Program-made: the position numbers and the translations under genes
Shown: positions 1 to 10,478 of the stretch, piece after piece
How positions within the stretch are numbered: position 1 is the first letter of the stretch
Layout of the letters: each line of letters starts with the position of its first letter
The notes under the pieces: model-generated
The model's database searches: none
Told to the model about the DNA's origin: nothing
What the model saw: the letters and a program-made list of their open reading frames with translations, nothing else
Assembly: GCA_041487355.1 (NCBI GenBank)
Contig: JBGPND010000005.1
Coordinates: forward strand, 1-64,000
Length of the DNA: 64,000 nucleotides
Reading direction: 5' to 3'
Source of the DNA: JAMXLO01 sp041487355
Lineage (GTDB): Bacteria > Pseudomonadota > Alphaproteobacteria > Acetobacterales > Acetobacteraceae

Positions 1-54
1 CGCGCGGGTTCTGGAAGGATTACGGCTGCAACTGGTTCAGCGGCAGATGAACAG

Positions 55-172
55 AAGAAAGGCAAATTCACCGCAGAGGCGCAAAGGCGCAGAGATATGT
101 AAACGATGCGCTTCGCGCGCAGCGCATTGTCCTTCTCTGCGCCTTTGCGCCTCTGTGGTGAATCTTCCTTCC
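55..172. repeat. Nested palindromic repeat (intergenic)
   Basis: Two arms of about 30 bases, at 66-95 and 134-163, are near-perfect reverse complements; the shared core reads CAGAGGCGCAAAGGCGCAGA. An inner hairpin (107-128, ATGCGCTT...AGCGCAT) sits between them. Together they form a MITE-like palindrome in the noncoding stretch left of the small lipoprotein gene. Apart from this element, bases 1-385 hold only a possible 3' tail of a plus-strand gene ending with TGA at 48-50, too short to assign. Confidence 0.8.
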
Positions 173-385
173 TTAACCTATCCGCGCGGCAATTCGATCG
201 TGGTGAGCCACCCGCCGTAAAGCACCGGGCCCCGTCGACGGCAACGCGCGGCTGCTCAGGTTGGAGCAGGACCATGAATGCCGCGAGCGAGGCGGCAATT
301 GCCAGGGCGCCAGCCGTCGTTGCCTGCCAGAACCGAACGCGGCGGCGGACTTGCAATAACCGCCAGCGGCACGACGTTGTCCGCG

Positions 386-508
386 ATGAGGAAAACCATT
401 CCGGCCCTGCTGATGCTGCTGGCGATAGGCCTGGGCCTCGCCGCCTGCGGCGCGCGGCGCACCCAGGTCTATCTCTGGCCGCCTGCCGCCGACGTCAACG
501 ATCCGTAG
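386..508 (+). CDS. Tiny predicted lipoprotein (40 aa)
   Basis: An ATG at 386 gives a 40-residue protein with a basic start (MRK), a hydrophobic stretch rich in Leu/Ala and a lipobox LAAC at residues about 18-21, followed by a short Pro-containing mature tail. This is the architecture of very small outer-membrane lipoproteins of the LptM/entericidin type; the mature part is too short to place it firmly. The gene is convergent with rbfA, with only 6 bases between the two stops. No clear Shine-Dalgarno sequence is visible. The longer reading frame from 278 adds an arginine-rich leader that looks non-natural. Existence as a gene is plausible but not certain; function is unassigned. Confidence 0.5.
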   Translation: MRKTIPALLMLLAIGLGLAACGARRTQVYLWPPAADVNDP

Positions 509-514
509 CCTGGC

Positions 515-900
515 TCAGTCCGGTTTGCCGAGGTCGCGCGCCACTTCAGGCGCATGCAGCAGACGATCGATCTTCGTAGCGTACTCGAGCGCCGTGTCGG
601 GCTGGAATGTCAGGTCGGGTGCGAATTTCAGCCGCAGCGCATGCGCCACCTGGCCACGCAGGAACGGCGCCGCACGCTTCAACGCCGGTAGCAGCGCGTC
701 CACATCCGAACGGCCGAGCCGCGCGACGAAGGCGATCGCATGCTTCAGGTCCGGGCCGATGCGCACTTCGGTCACTGTGATCTGCGCATCCGCCAGCTCC
801 GGATCACGCAACTCGTGGCGCGCGAATACGCCGGCGAGCACATGGCGGATCTCCTCCGCGATGCGCAACTGGCGTTGCGACGGGCCGCCAGCCTGCTTCC

Positions 901-904
<4 letters not shown>
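515..904 (-). CDS. rbfA: Ribosome-binding factor A
   Basis: RbfA binds the 30S subunit and helps 16S rRNA 5' end maturation, especially in the cold. The 129-residue frame shows the family core: [13 protein letters not shown] near the N-terminus, then [16 protein letters not shown] and [15 protein letters not shown] with the KH-like fold spacing. The start is probably a TTG at 904-902 that shares bases with the infB stop (TTGA overlap), which implies translational coupling; the frame is open further upstream but that part lies over infB. It is the last gene of the rimP-nusA-ylxR-infB-rbfA transcript. In many relatives truB would follow, but here it is about 10 kb away on the other strand. Confidence 0.92.
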
Positions 905-3558
<2,654 letters not shown>

Positions 3559-3561
3559 GTA

Positions 3562-4284
3562 CTACCCGTTGGTCCCGTCCGTTGCATCGCCGGCCCTCGG
3601 ATCAGCTCCGAGGGTGGCCCGGCTGTTGTTCAATTCGTCCCTAGCCCCCGGACTTGATCCGGGGGTCTTGCCGCCGGCGGCAGTCCGTCTCAGTCCGTTC
3701 AGTCGCGTCGCCTCGATGGCAAGCCTCTCGCCCAGTCGTCCGGGCGCGATCGCGACATGCACCACATGGTCACGACCGAACACCCGGCCAAGCGCGGCGG
3801 CCGGGAGAGGATCCAATACAGTGACCGAATCCTCGGCCCCGGACAAAAAGCGCGCGCGTTCCGCGGCACTGCCATCCGACGCCTGCAGGATCAGTCTGCC
3901 CCGACCAGTCCGCAGCCACTCGCGCGCCTTCTCGAACCCAGCGACGGCCTGCCCGGCGCGGCGTGCGAGCCCAAGCAACTCGCCGATCCGCCGGACCAGC
4001 GCCGCCTCAAGCACGGCAGGGAGATCTTGGGGCACTGTGACAGGACCGCGCGCGGCCCTGGCGAAGGCACGCCCCAGGCCTCCCTGGGCGCGGGCGGTTT
4101 CTAACACATCCCCGAGCGCGCTCAACCAGATTCCCCGTCCGGGCAGGGTTGCGGCCAAATCCGGCACCACAGTCCGATCCGGACCAACGACGAAGCGGAT
4201 CATCCGTTCCTTGGGCAGTCGCTGGCGCGTGACGACGCAACGGCGCAGCGGGCCGGTCTCCGGCTCGTCTTCCGTCGCCTCCAC
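3562..4284 (-). CDS. ylxR: YlxR (DUF448) - L7Ae-like RNA-binding protein
   Basis: This 240-residue protein combines an N-terminal YlxR domain (RRCVVTRQRLPKERMIRFV from residue 14 and the GRGIWL signature near 50) with an L7Ae/L30e-like domain (about residues 88-180, e.g. IGELLGLARRAGQAVAG). This layout is common between nusA and infB in alphaproteobacteria, and the family is thought to bind RNA. The last 30 or so residues (GGKTPGSSPG onward) are encoded by a short palindromic repeat also found between genes elsewhere in the window, so the tail is probably recruited repeat DNA, not a conserved domain. The stop is 3 bases before infB. Confidence 0.93.
   Translation of the reverse strand: MEATEDEPETGPLRRCVVTRQRLPKERMIRFVVGPDRTVVPDLAATLPGRGIWLSALGDVLETARAQGGLGRAFARAARGPVTVPQDLPAVLEAALVRRIGELLGLARRAGQAVAGFEKAREWLRTGRGRLILQASDGSAAERARFLSGAEDSVTVLDPLPAAALGRVFGRDHVVHVAIAPGRLGERLAIEATRLNGLRRTAAGGKTPGSSPGARDELNNSRATLGADPRAGDATDGTNG
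3645..3665. repeat. Short palindrome of the CCCCGGACTTGATCCGGGG type
   Basis: CCCCCGGA-CTTGA-TCCGGGGG, an 8-base perfect stem with a 5-base loop. Related palindromes occur at 6611-6634, 11437-11457 and 48195-48229. This copy lies inside the 3' coding end of ylxR and supplies part of its C-terminus. Confidence 0.8.
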
Positions 4285-4303
4285 ATTCGGCTGCGTTGCC
4301 GCT

Positions 4304-5845
<1,542 letters not shown>

Positions 5846-5857
5846 GTCGGCCTCTTG

Positions 5858-6397
5858 TCAGTTGGTCCGGGTTGGGGTGGCGGTGGCGACAATCAGTGCG
5901 TCCGTCAGTACCAGCTTCGCGCGGCGAATGGCAGGGAGCGGCAGCGCGACTTCGTTGCCATCGTCGAGCCGGAGCCGTGCGGCGTTGTCGTCGGCGCCCA
6001 GCACGATGCCGGAAAAGCGCCTGCGCCCGTCGATCGGGGCGACGGTCTCGGCGCGGGCGAGGTGGCCGGCGTAGCGGTTCCAGTCCTTCACCCGCGTCAG
6101 CGGCCGGTCGATGCCGGCCGAGCTGACTTCCAGCGACCAGGCGCCGGGGATCGGGTCATCCACGTCCAGCACGGCGCCGAGCGCGTGGCTGATCGCCGTG
6201 CAGTCAGCGACATTGATCTGGGCGCCGTCGGCCCGGTCGGCCATCACCTGCACGGTCGGGCGGTCGCGGCCGAGCACGGTGACGCGCACGAGTTCGTAGC
6301 CCATGCCTTCGAGCGTGGGCGCGACAATGGCGGCCAGCCTGGCTTCCAGGCTGGCGTGGCGTGGTTCGTCCGAATCGTGCAGTTGCGTCTTGTCCAA
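5858..6397 (-). CDS. rimP: Ribosome maturation factor RimP
   Basis: RimP acts in late 30S assembly. The 179-residue protein carries the family core: [21 protein letters not shown] near residue 16, then [14 protein letters not shown] and the strongly conserved [12 protein letters not shown] around residue 90, followed by the C-terminal SH3-like part. The only usable start upstream of the conserved N-terminal helix is a TTG at 6397; the next ATG falls inside the domain. No normally spaced Shine-Dalgarno precedes it. A GGAGGG at 6425-6430 is separated from the TTG by a GC hairpin and a U-tract (see the terminator-like entry). First gene of the operon. Confidence 0.93.
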   Translation of the reverse strand: MDKTQLHDSDEPRHASLEARLAAIVAPTLEGMGYELVRVTVLGRDRPTVQVMADRADGAQINVADCTAISHALGAVLDVDDPIPGAWSLEVSSAGIDRPLTRVKDWNRYAGHLARAETVAPIDGRRRFSGIVLGADDNAARLRLDDGNEVALPLPAIRRAKLVLTDALIVATATPTRTN

Positions 6398-6400
6398 AAC

Positions 6401-6426
6401 AAAAAAGGCGGCCCGTTAAGGCCACC
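6401..6426 (-). terminator. Terminator-like hairpin in the rimP leader
   Basis: On the minus strand GGTGGCC-TTAACG-GGCCGCC forms a 7-base-pair stem (one G-U pair), followed at once by TTTTTT and then GTTTTG, the last bases being the rimP TTG start. This is a textbook intrinsic terminator, but it lies between the candidate promoter and the first codon, so it may act as an attenuator or bring the upstream GGAGGG close to the start. The structure is seen; the role is inference. Confidence 0.6.
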
Positions 6427-6460
6427 CTCCGTAACTCAGCGGAGAATGATTTGTGCCAAT

Positions 6461-6489
6461 CAGATAGCGAGGCGCCGCGGTGTTTGCAA
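6461..6489 (-). promoter_or_regulatory. Candidate promoter of the rimP-nusA-infB operon
   Basis: On the minus strand TTGCAA (6489-6484) and TATCTG (6466-6461) are spaced by 17 bases. Transcription would begin near 6454, giving a leader of about 57 bases that contains the GGAGGG, the hairpin and the U-tract. Confidence 0.4.
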
Positions 6490-6539
6490 GGTCGAACCGG
6501 GCCGCTGGCACGGCAATCGCCTGTGCGGTCTCGCGGTTC

Positions 6540-6744
6540 GGCAAGCAAGCAAGACTTTAACACCGAGAAACAGGGAGGACCACGAAGGGCCACGGAGGAA
6601 CAATGGATGCGCCCCGGGTCAAGTGCCCCGGGGCATGCTTCGCGCGAACCTGGATCATCTACCTGCGCGAAGCGCCCAAATCCTGCTCCGTGGCCCTTCG
6701 TGGTCCTCTCTGTTTCTCCGTGTTAAAAATCTTACTTGCTTGCC
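6540..6744. repeat. About 205-bp imperfect palindromic MITE-like element
   Basis: Arms of about 60 bases (6540-6599 and 6686-6744) are imperfect reverse complements, including GGCAAGCAAG at the tips and GACCACGAAGGGCCACGGAG inside. The centre carries a further palindrome, CCCCGGG...CCCGGGG (6611-6634), of the same type as the short repeats elsewhere. No open frame encodes a transposase, so it would be non-autonomous. It fills most of the 400-base gap between rimP and mazE; the rest of that gap holds the rimP leader and promoter. Confidence 0.8.
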
Positions 6745-6764
6745 TTGCGACGGTGCCCATTGCA

Positions 6765-6778
6765 GGTTACATGTAACC
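6765..6778. promoter_or_regulatory. Perfect 14-base palindrome upstream of mazEF (candidate operator)
   Basis: GGTTACATGTAACC is a perfect inverted repeat about 22 bases before the mazE start. A TTGCGA at 6745-6750 would place the -10 region within this palindrome. Toxin-antitoxin operons are usually autorepressed by the antitoxin or the complex, so this is a natural operator candidate. Confidence 0.45.
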
Positions 6779-6800
6779 ATGCTCCGAGGTGGGCGTGGCA

Positions 6801-7019
6801 ATGGCGGTTCGACCGAATTCCTCACGCGACAAGGTCAGGGCGCATCGCGAGCGGCTGCGCCGGCAAGGGCTGCGTCCCATCCAGATCTGGGTGCCGGACG
6901 TGCGCGCGCCTGGCTTCGCGGCCGAGGCACATAGGCAGTCGCTTGCAGTCGCCAAGAGCCTGCATGCCCAGGAGGATCAGGACTTCATCGATGCCGTGTC
7001 CGATTGCGGCGACAGGTGA
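6801..7019 (+). CDS. MazE-type antitoxin (antitoxin MazE family, short basic form)
   Basis: A 72-residue protein with RDKVRAHRERLRRQGLRPIQIWVPD followed by a helix with HRQSLAVAKS. This is the short 'antitoxin MazE family' seen next to MazF in many alphaproteobacteria, with a proposed DNA-binding N-terminus and a toxin-neutralising tail. I chose the ATG at 6801, preceded by GAGGTGGG at suitable spacing; a GTG at 6789 would add four residues. Its TGA overlaps the GTG of the toxin gene, so the pair is translationally coupled. Confidence 0.85.
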   Translation: MAVRPNSSRDKVRAHRERLRRQGLRPIQIWVPDVRAPGFAAEAHRQSLAVAKSLHAQEDQDFIDAVSDCGDR

Positions 7020-7387
7020 AGCGCGGCGAGATTTGGACTGCCGCTGCCGGCAAGGGTTACGCAGGCAAACCTCGACCGGTGGTGATCCTGCAGGACGACA
7101 GGTTCGACATGACGGACTCCGTCACGGTGTGTGCGTTCACCACCGATCCGACGGATGCTCCGTTGTTCCGGCTTCCCATCGCACCGAGCAACCGCAACGG
7201 ACTGCGTGCGGAATGCCGATTGATGGTGGACAAGATCACGACCGTTCCCAAAGCGAAGATCGGCGCGCGTATCGGCCACCTGGCCGACGAGGACATCGTG
7301 CGGCTGAACCGGGCGGTGGTCGTGTTCCTGGGGATTGGCGGCTCGGCGGGCAGCCAGATCGGCCGTCGAAGCGATCAACGCGGTTGA
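7016..7387 (+). CDS. mazF: MazF/PemK-type endoribonuclease toxin
   Basis: The 123-residue protein starts at a GTG (7016) that shares GTGA with the antitoxin stop. It opens with VKRGEIWTAAAGKGYAGKPRPVVIL, the classic MazF/PemK pattern (RG[ED]I followed by GKPRPVVI), and continues with CRLMVDKITTVPKAKIG, the conserved D/K region near the RNA-binding groove. MazF toxins cut mRNA at short sequence motifs. The gene looks intact. Its 3' end overlaps the convergent antitoxin gene at 7375-7713 by 13 bases. Confidence 0.9.
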   Translation: MKRGEIWTAAAGKGYAGKPRPVVILQDDRFDMTDSVTVCAFTTDPTDAPLFRLPIAPSNRNGLRAECRLMVDKITTVPKAKIGARIGHLADEDIVRLNRAVVVFLGIGGSAGSQIGRRSDQRG

Positions 7388-7713
7388 GCAGTGGTTGCCG
7401 CCTGTAACGCACGGTGCACAGCGTCAGGATCACCGGCGATGGCCTTGAGATAGGCGCGGGCCGGCTGATCCGGTTCCGCCCTCCCCTGCTCCCAATCCCG
7501 TAATGTGCCGAGCGGGATTTGATAGCGTGTGGCAAATTCTTCCTGCGTCAGCCCGAGTGCACGGCGTAGCGTCCTGGCCCGTGGCACCCGCTTCGCGCGA
7601 GCAAATTCCTCATCCGTCATCGGCCGGGCATCCGGGTCCTTCAGCGCCGTGGCGTAGACCTCGGCATCCGTCATCGCGTCGGCGCGGCTCCAATCATGTT
7701 TCGCGGTTTTCAT
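7375..7713 (-). CDS. brnA: HTH antitoxin (BrnA-like partner of BrnT)
   Basis: A 112-residue protein with a short acidic N-terminus (MTDAEVYATALKDPDARPMT) and a clear C-terminal helix-turn-helix (LRRALGLTQEEFATRYQIPLGTLRDWEQG type, about residues 49-80). This is the HTH antitoxin usually coded just downstream of, and overlapping, a BrnT RNase toxin. I start it at the ATG ending at 7713; an uninterrupted longer frame to 7908 is an artefact produced by the frameshift in the toxin gene. The antitoxin itself appears intact. Confidence 0.8.
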   Translation of the reverse strand: MKTAKHDWSRADAMTDAEVYATALKDPDARPMTDEEFARAKRVPRARTLRRALGLTQEEFATRYQIPLGTLRDWEQGRAEPDQPARAYLKAIAGDPDAVHRALQAATTAQPR

Positions 7714-7977
7714 TGTGGTATCTGCGTCGGTCATGCGGTTCGGCGTTCCGGGCTGAGATGATGGAGATCCTCTCCCCCTCAGGGTGTAGGAGACGACCAC
7801 CAGGCGGTCTTCCACCATGCCGAGCAGAGCAAAGCGTGCTTCGCTGGCGTCCTGACGGTCATCAACCCGCTCGACCGCGAAGGCATCCCTGAAGGCGTCG
7901 CGCGCCATTTCAAAGGTGACGCCGTGATCGCGCCAGTTGGTCGCGGCTTTGGTGTCATCCCATTCGAAAGCATCATC
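7694..7977 (-). pseudogene. brnT: brnT toxin gene, frameshifted and without a normal start
   Basis: Reading leftwards, one frame encodes FEWDDTKAATNWRDHGVTFE, DRQDASEARFALLGMVEDRL and VVVSYTLRG, the BrnT core (FEWD..KA..N..KHGV and ..RYILIG....VVY..RG). After the G5 run (C5 on the plus strand, 7774-7778) the BrnT ending ERISIISARNAEPHDRRRY continues in another frame and reaches a TGA that overlaps the antitoxin start by 20 bases, as in intact brnTA pairs. So one G appears to be missing. In addition no ATG, GTG or TTG lies in frame before FEWDD. The toxin is therefore probably dead; a homopolymer error could explain the first defect only. Confidence 0.75.
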
Positions 7978-8034
7978 CTGTATAAGATACTGCTTACCAG
8001 TAGTTTTATCAACCGCCCATAGAGGGGCTTCCGG

Positions 8035-8406
8035 TCAGCCCACCAGCGCGTAGGCGGCGAGAATGACGACACTGCTAACGGCGATCGTGGCGTGAATGCC
8101 GATGATCAGGCCCGGCACTCGCCGATAGCGCAGGCGCGCGACGAGGATCGCGAGCCCCGCCAGCAGAGCCAGTGTCAGCAGCACGGCGGCGATGCGCCCG
8201 AACGAGCCGACGCCCATGGCCTCGCCGCGCGGCGGTCCGCGCAGCGCGAGCAACAGTGTGACAAAGCCGATGATGCCGAGGACTCCGTGCAGCACGCCGA
8301 ACGGCCAGCCTGGCGGCTTCGCGTTCCCGGTCCGCAGATGCAGCGCTGCCAGCGCACTGCCGAGCAGTGCAGTGATCACCAGCAGGCTAAACGACAGCAG
8401 CAGCAT
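8035..8406 (-). CDS. Small four-helix membrane protein, function unknown
   Basis: A 123-residue, strongly hydrophobic protein. Four segments look membrane-spanning: about 1-22 (LLLSFSLLVITALLGSALAAL), 35-57 (including VLHGVLGIIGFVTLLLAL), 68-90 (IAAVLLTLALLAGLAILVA) and 97-120 (LIIGIHATIAVSSVVILAA). HGVLG and GIHA place histidines in two helices, as in small b-type cytochrome or DoxX-like proteins, but I cannot assign a family. It stands alone between the brnTA remnant and a TPR fragment, all in the accessory patch. Confidence 0.65.
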   Translation of the reverse strand: MLLLSFSLLVITALLGSALAALHLRTGNAKPPGWPFGVLHGVLGIIGFVTLLLALRGPPRGEAMGVGSFGRIAAVLLTLALLAGLAILVARLRYRRVPGLIIGIHATIAVSSVVILAAYALVG

Positions 8407-8420
8407 GCGAAGCAGGCAAT

Positions 8421-8954
8421 GTGAATTTCCTTGTCAGGCCACAGCGCGCTGGCCGCCACCCCACATGGCGACGCAAAATACGACTCAAGTCGCGGACGGT
8501 GTCGATGTCACGCCCCTCCGACGTGGAACGCGTGGCAGACGGCCAATCCGAGCGCCAGGCCGGCGCCGTGGGCGGCGAGGCCAACTGCATCCAAAGCCTC
8601 GGCGATATCGCGCTGGCTCGCTCCGAGCACGACGCGGCGCGCGATGCCTATCAGCAGGCGTTGCCGCTCTACCGGCAAGTCGGCGCCGTGCTCGGCGAGG
8701 CCAACTGCATCCTGGGAGTGGGCGACGTCGCGCTGGCGCAGGGTGAGCGCGACACCGCACGCGAGCAATTCGCCGAGGCGCTGGCGTTGTATGAGCGTGT
8801 CCACCGCACCGACAATATCGCCCTGGCCCACGAGCGGCTGGCTCGCGTCACCAGCGGCGCCGAGCGCACCCGGCATGTCGCGGCGGCGCGGGCGGCCTGG
8901 AACGCCATGGATCTGCCCGATGAGGTCGCCCGGCTCGACCGCGAATTCGGCTGA
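8421..8954 (+). pseudogene. TPR-repeat protein remnant
   Basis: The frame codes for two near-identical tetratricopeptide-like units (GAVGGEANCIQSLGDIALAR and GAVLGEANCILGVGDVALAQ, each followed by D..AR..Y..AL.LY..V) plus a partial third. Such arrays normally form the C-terminal half of long NB-ARC/STAND-type proteins. Here no nucleotide-binding or effector domain precedes them, and the first 50 or so codons (Arg/Ser-rich, unrelated to TPR) look non-natural. I interpret it as a decayed 3' fragment; it could still be expressed as a 150-residue TPR protein. The start codon is uncertain. Confidence 0.6.
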
Positions 8955-9103
8955 AGCGCGGGCGTCTCGCGGCGCCCCTCCTGACAGACCACCTGCGATA
9001 TTTCGGGCTTTGGTGCGCTACTACCATGTCGGCCGATCTGTTTGGGGCCACACGCAACTTCCCTGTAGGATGCCGCGCACTCCGACCGAGCGAGGACGCA
9101 GGC

Positions 9104-9349
9104 ATGGCGCGGCAATTCAGCTACACGGCGGTGTTCGAGCCAGCCGAGGAAGGCGGCTTCGTGGTGACCTTCCCAGCCATCCCGGGCCTCGCGACCCAGG
9201 GCGAGACGCTGGACGAAGCCAGCGCCATGGCGGAGGACTGCCTGCGCGCGTATCTCGAGTCACTGGCGATCGACGGTGAGCCGGCGCCCTACGAGGCGCC
9301 CGAGTTGCCACCGATACGGCGTATCACGGTGGCCGTCGCGGCCGAATGA
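9104..9349 (+). CDS. hicB: HicB-family antitoxin
   Basis: An 81-residue protein with the HicB partial RNase-H fold: FSYTAVFEPAEEGGFVVTFP followed by GLATQGETLDEASAMAEDCL. It neutralises the HicA RNase encoded immediately downstream. No C-terminal DNA-binding domain is obvious, so repression, if any, would use another mode. The ATG at 9104 has a purine-rich AGGACG just upstream. The stop overlaps the hicA start (ATGA). Confidence 0.92.
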   Translation: MARQFSYTAVFEPAEEGGFVVTFPAIPGLATQGETLDEASAMAEDCLRAYLESLAIDGEPAPYEAPELPPIRRITVAVAAE

Positions 9350-9573
9350 CGGAACTGCCCACGGTCACGGCGAGCCGTCTGATCCGGGCACTGCAACGCG
9401 ATGGCTTCTTCATCCACCATACCAGCGGAAGCCACCACGTCTTGAAGCACCCTGATCGCCCTGCCTTGAGGGTCGTGGTCCCGTATCACGTCGGCGACGT
9501 AAAGCGCGGGACCCTGCGCAGCATTCTCCGCCAGGCCAACCTGACCGTAGATGAGCTGATCGCTCTCCTCTGA
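9346..9573 (+). CDS. hicA: HicA-family mRNA interferase toxin
   Basis: A 75-residue double-stranded-RNA-binding-fold toxin. It contains RLIRALQRDGFFIHHTSGSHHVLKHP, where GSHH holds the catalytic histidine region, and VPYHVGDVKRGTLRSILRQA, the typical HicA ending. It overlaps hicB by four bases; the antitoxin-first order is one of the two known arrangements. It appears intact. Confidence 0.93.
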   Translation: MTELPTVTASRLIRALQRDGFFIHHTSGSHHVLKHPDRPALRVVVPYHVGDVKRGTLRSILRQANLTVDELIALL

Positions 9574-9655
9574 TACCACCAAGGTTGCTCTTCTCGGAGC
9601 CTCCGACGCATGGCGGTGAGCATACCCGCCCGCGACATTGCCATACATCCAGCGG

Positions 9656-9685
9656 TAGACATACGCGGCTACCCCAAGATATAGT
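9656..9685 (+). promoter_or_regulatory. Candidate promoter of the following hypothetical gene
   Basis: TAGACA (9656-9661) and TATAGT (9680-9685) are separated by 18 bases, about 30 bases before the ATG at 9716. An inverted CGGCTA...TAGCCG flanks the -10 box and could be a regulatory site. Confidence 0.4.
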
Positions 9686-9715
9686 AGCCGACCCCTTATC
9701 GTAGTGGAGTCGCCG

Positions 9716-10354
9716 ATGGCATCGAATATTGCCGCGCGCCGCGCCGCCAAGGCGATCCGCCGCAAAGCCGTGGTGGCGGAGAAGCGCAAAGCTGAACTGC
9801 AGGCCGGCTCGCTCGCCGGACGGATAAGCCAGGCGGCGAGCGCCCCGATCCGCCATTGCCTGATCTCCGACGGCTGGACGGAATCCGGCATGGCCACGCT
9901 CATCCTGACCCGCGGCGTCAGCACCGCCCACCTCGCCATGGGCACCTTCCTGCTGGATACGTTCTGCCTCGGGATCAAGGATGTCCTGTTCCGCTCGATC
10001 GATGCGGACGAATTCGATGCCCTTCTGGACGCAATGGATCTCGCGGCACCGATATCGCCGGTCGATCCCGCCTATGGCCGGAAGTTGCTGCGTGATCTCG
10101 CCGCCTGGGCAACGTCGATCGGATTCCCGCCGCACCGCAACTTCGTCACGGTGGAGCGGCTGTTCGGCACCGTGAACGCCAATGAATGCACGGCAGAGTT
10201 CCAGTTCGGCCGCGACGGCAAGCCCGTCTACATGCCGGGCCCGTCCGAATCGCCAAAGCAGGTTCGTCGCCGGCTGGAGCAGCTCGAGGAGCGCTTCGGC
10301 GATGCCGGCTCCGGCCTCCTGCTGGAGGGGTCGGATCTCTTGCTGGAGGGATAG
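9716..10354 (+). CDS. Uncharacterised protein, 212 aa
   Basis: I do not recognise the family. The protein has a basic, alanine-rich N-terminal helix (IAARRAAKAIRRKAVVAEKRKAE region), a central globular part with SDGWTESGMATLILTRG and TAHLAMGTFLLDTFCLGIKDV, and a C-terminal charged helix ending in two short direct repeats (SGLLLEG, SDLLLEG). The ATG at 9716 has GGAG nine bases upstream and a plausible promoter; a GTG at 9704 is possible. It is the last gene of the accessory patch before truB. Soluble and cytoplasmic by appearance. Confidence 0.7.
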   Translation: MASNIAARRAAKAIRRKAVVAEKRKAELQAGSLAGRISQAASAPIRHCLISDGWTESGMATLILTRGVSTAHLAMGTFLLDTFCLGIKDVLFRSIDADEFDALLDAMDLAAPISPVDPAYGRKLLRDLAAWATSIGFPPHRNFVTVERLFGTVNANECTAEFQFGRDGKPVYMPGPSESPKQVRRRLEQLEERFGDAGSGLLLEGSDLLLEG

Positions 10355-10423
10355 CGCGCATCTCACCGCGGCCGCGTGCATCCCAATCCCTCGTCGTCAC
10401 GAACCGAGCGCGAAACTGCACGG

Positions 10424-10452
10424 TTGACACCCCACCGCGCTCCGCCTACCCC
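10424..10452 (+). promoter_or_regulatory. Candidate promoter of truB-rpsO-pnp
   Basis: A perfect TTGACA (10424-10429), 17 bases, then TACCCC (10447-10452). The GC-rich -10 is weak by consensus, as is common in this group. The predicted leader to the truB ATG is about 20 bases. Confidence 0.45.
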
Positions 10453-10478
10453 CGCGCCCTCCCAGGAACCCCGCATCC

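Noticed and set aside
1..50. Possible C-terminal tail of a plus-strand gene (frame 3, ending NWFSGR then TGA)
   Set aside because: Only 15 codons are in the window, too few to call or name.
106..579. 157-residue frame at the left end
   Set aside because: Runs through a palindromic repeat and overlaps the lipoprotein and rbfA; no homology-like motif.
7375..7908. A natural BrnT-antitoxin fusion protein of 177 residues
   Set aside because: The linker is the out-of-frame reading of the normal BrnT end, so the fusion is produced by a frameshift.
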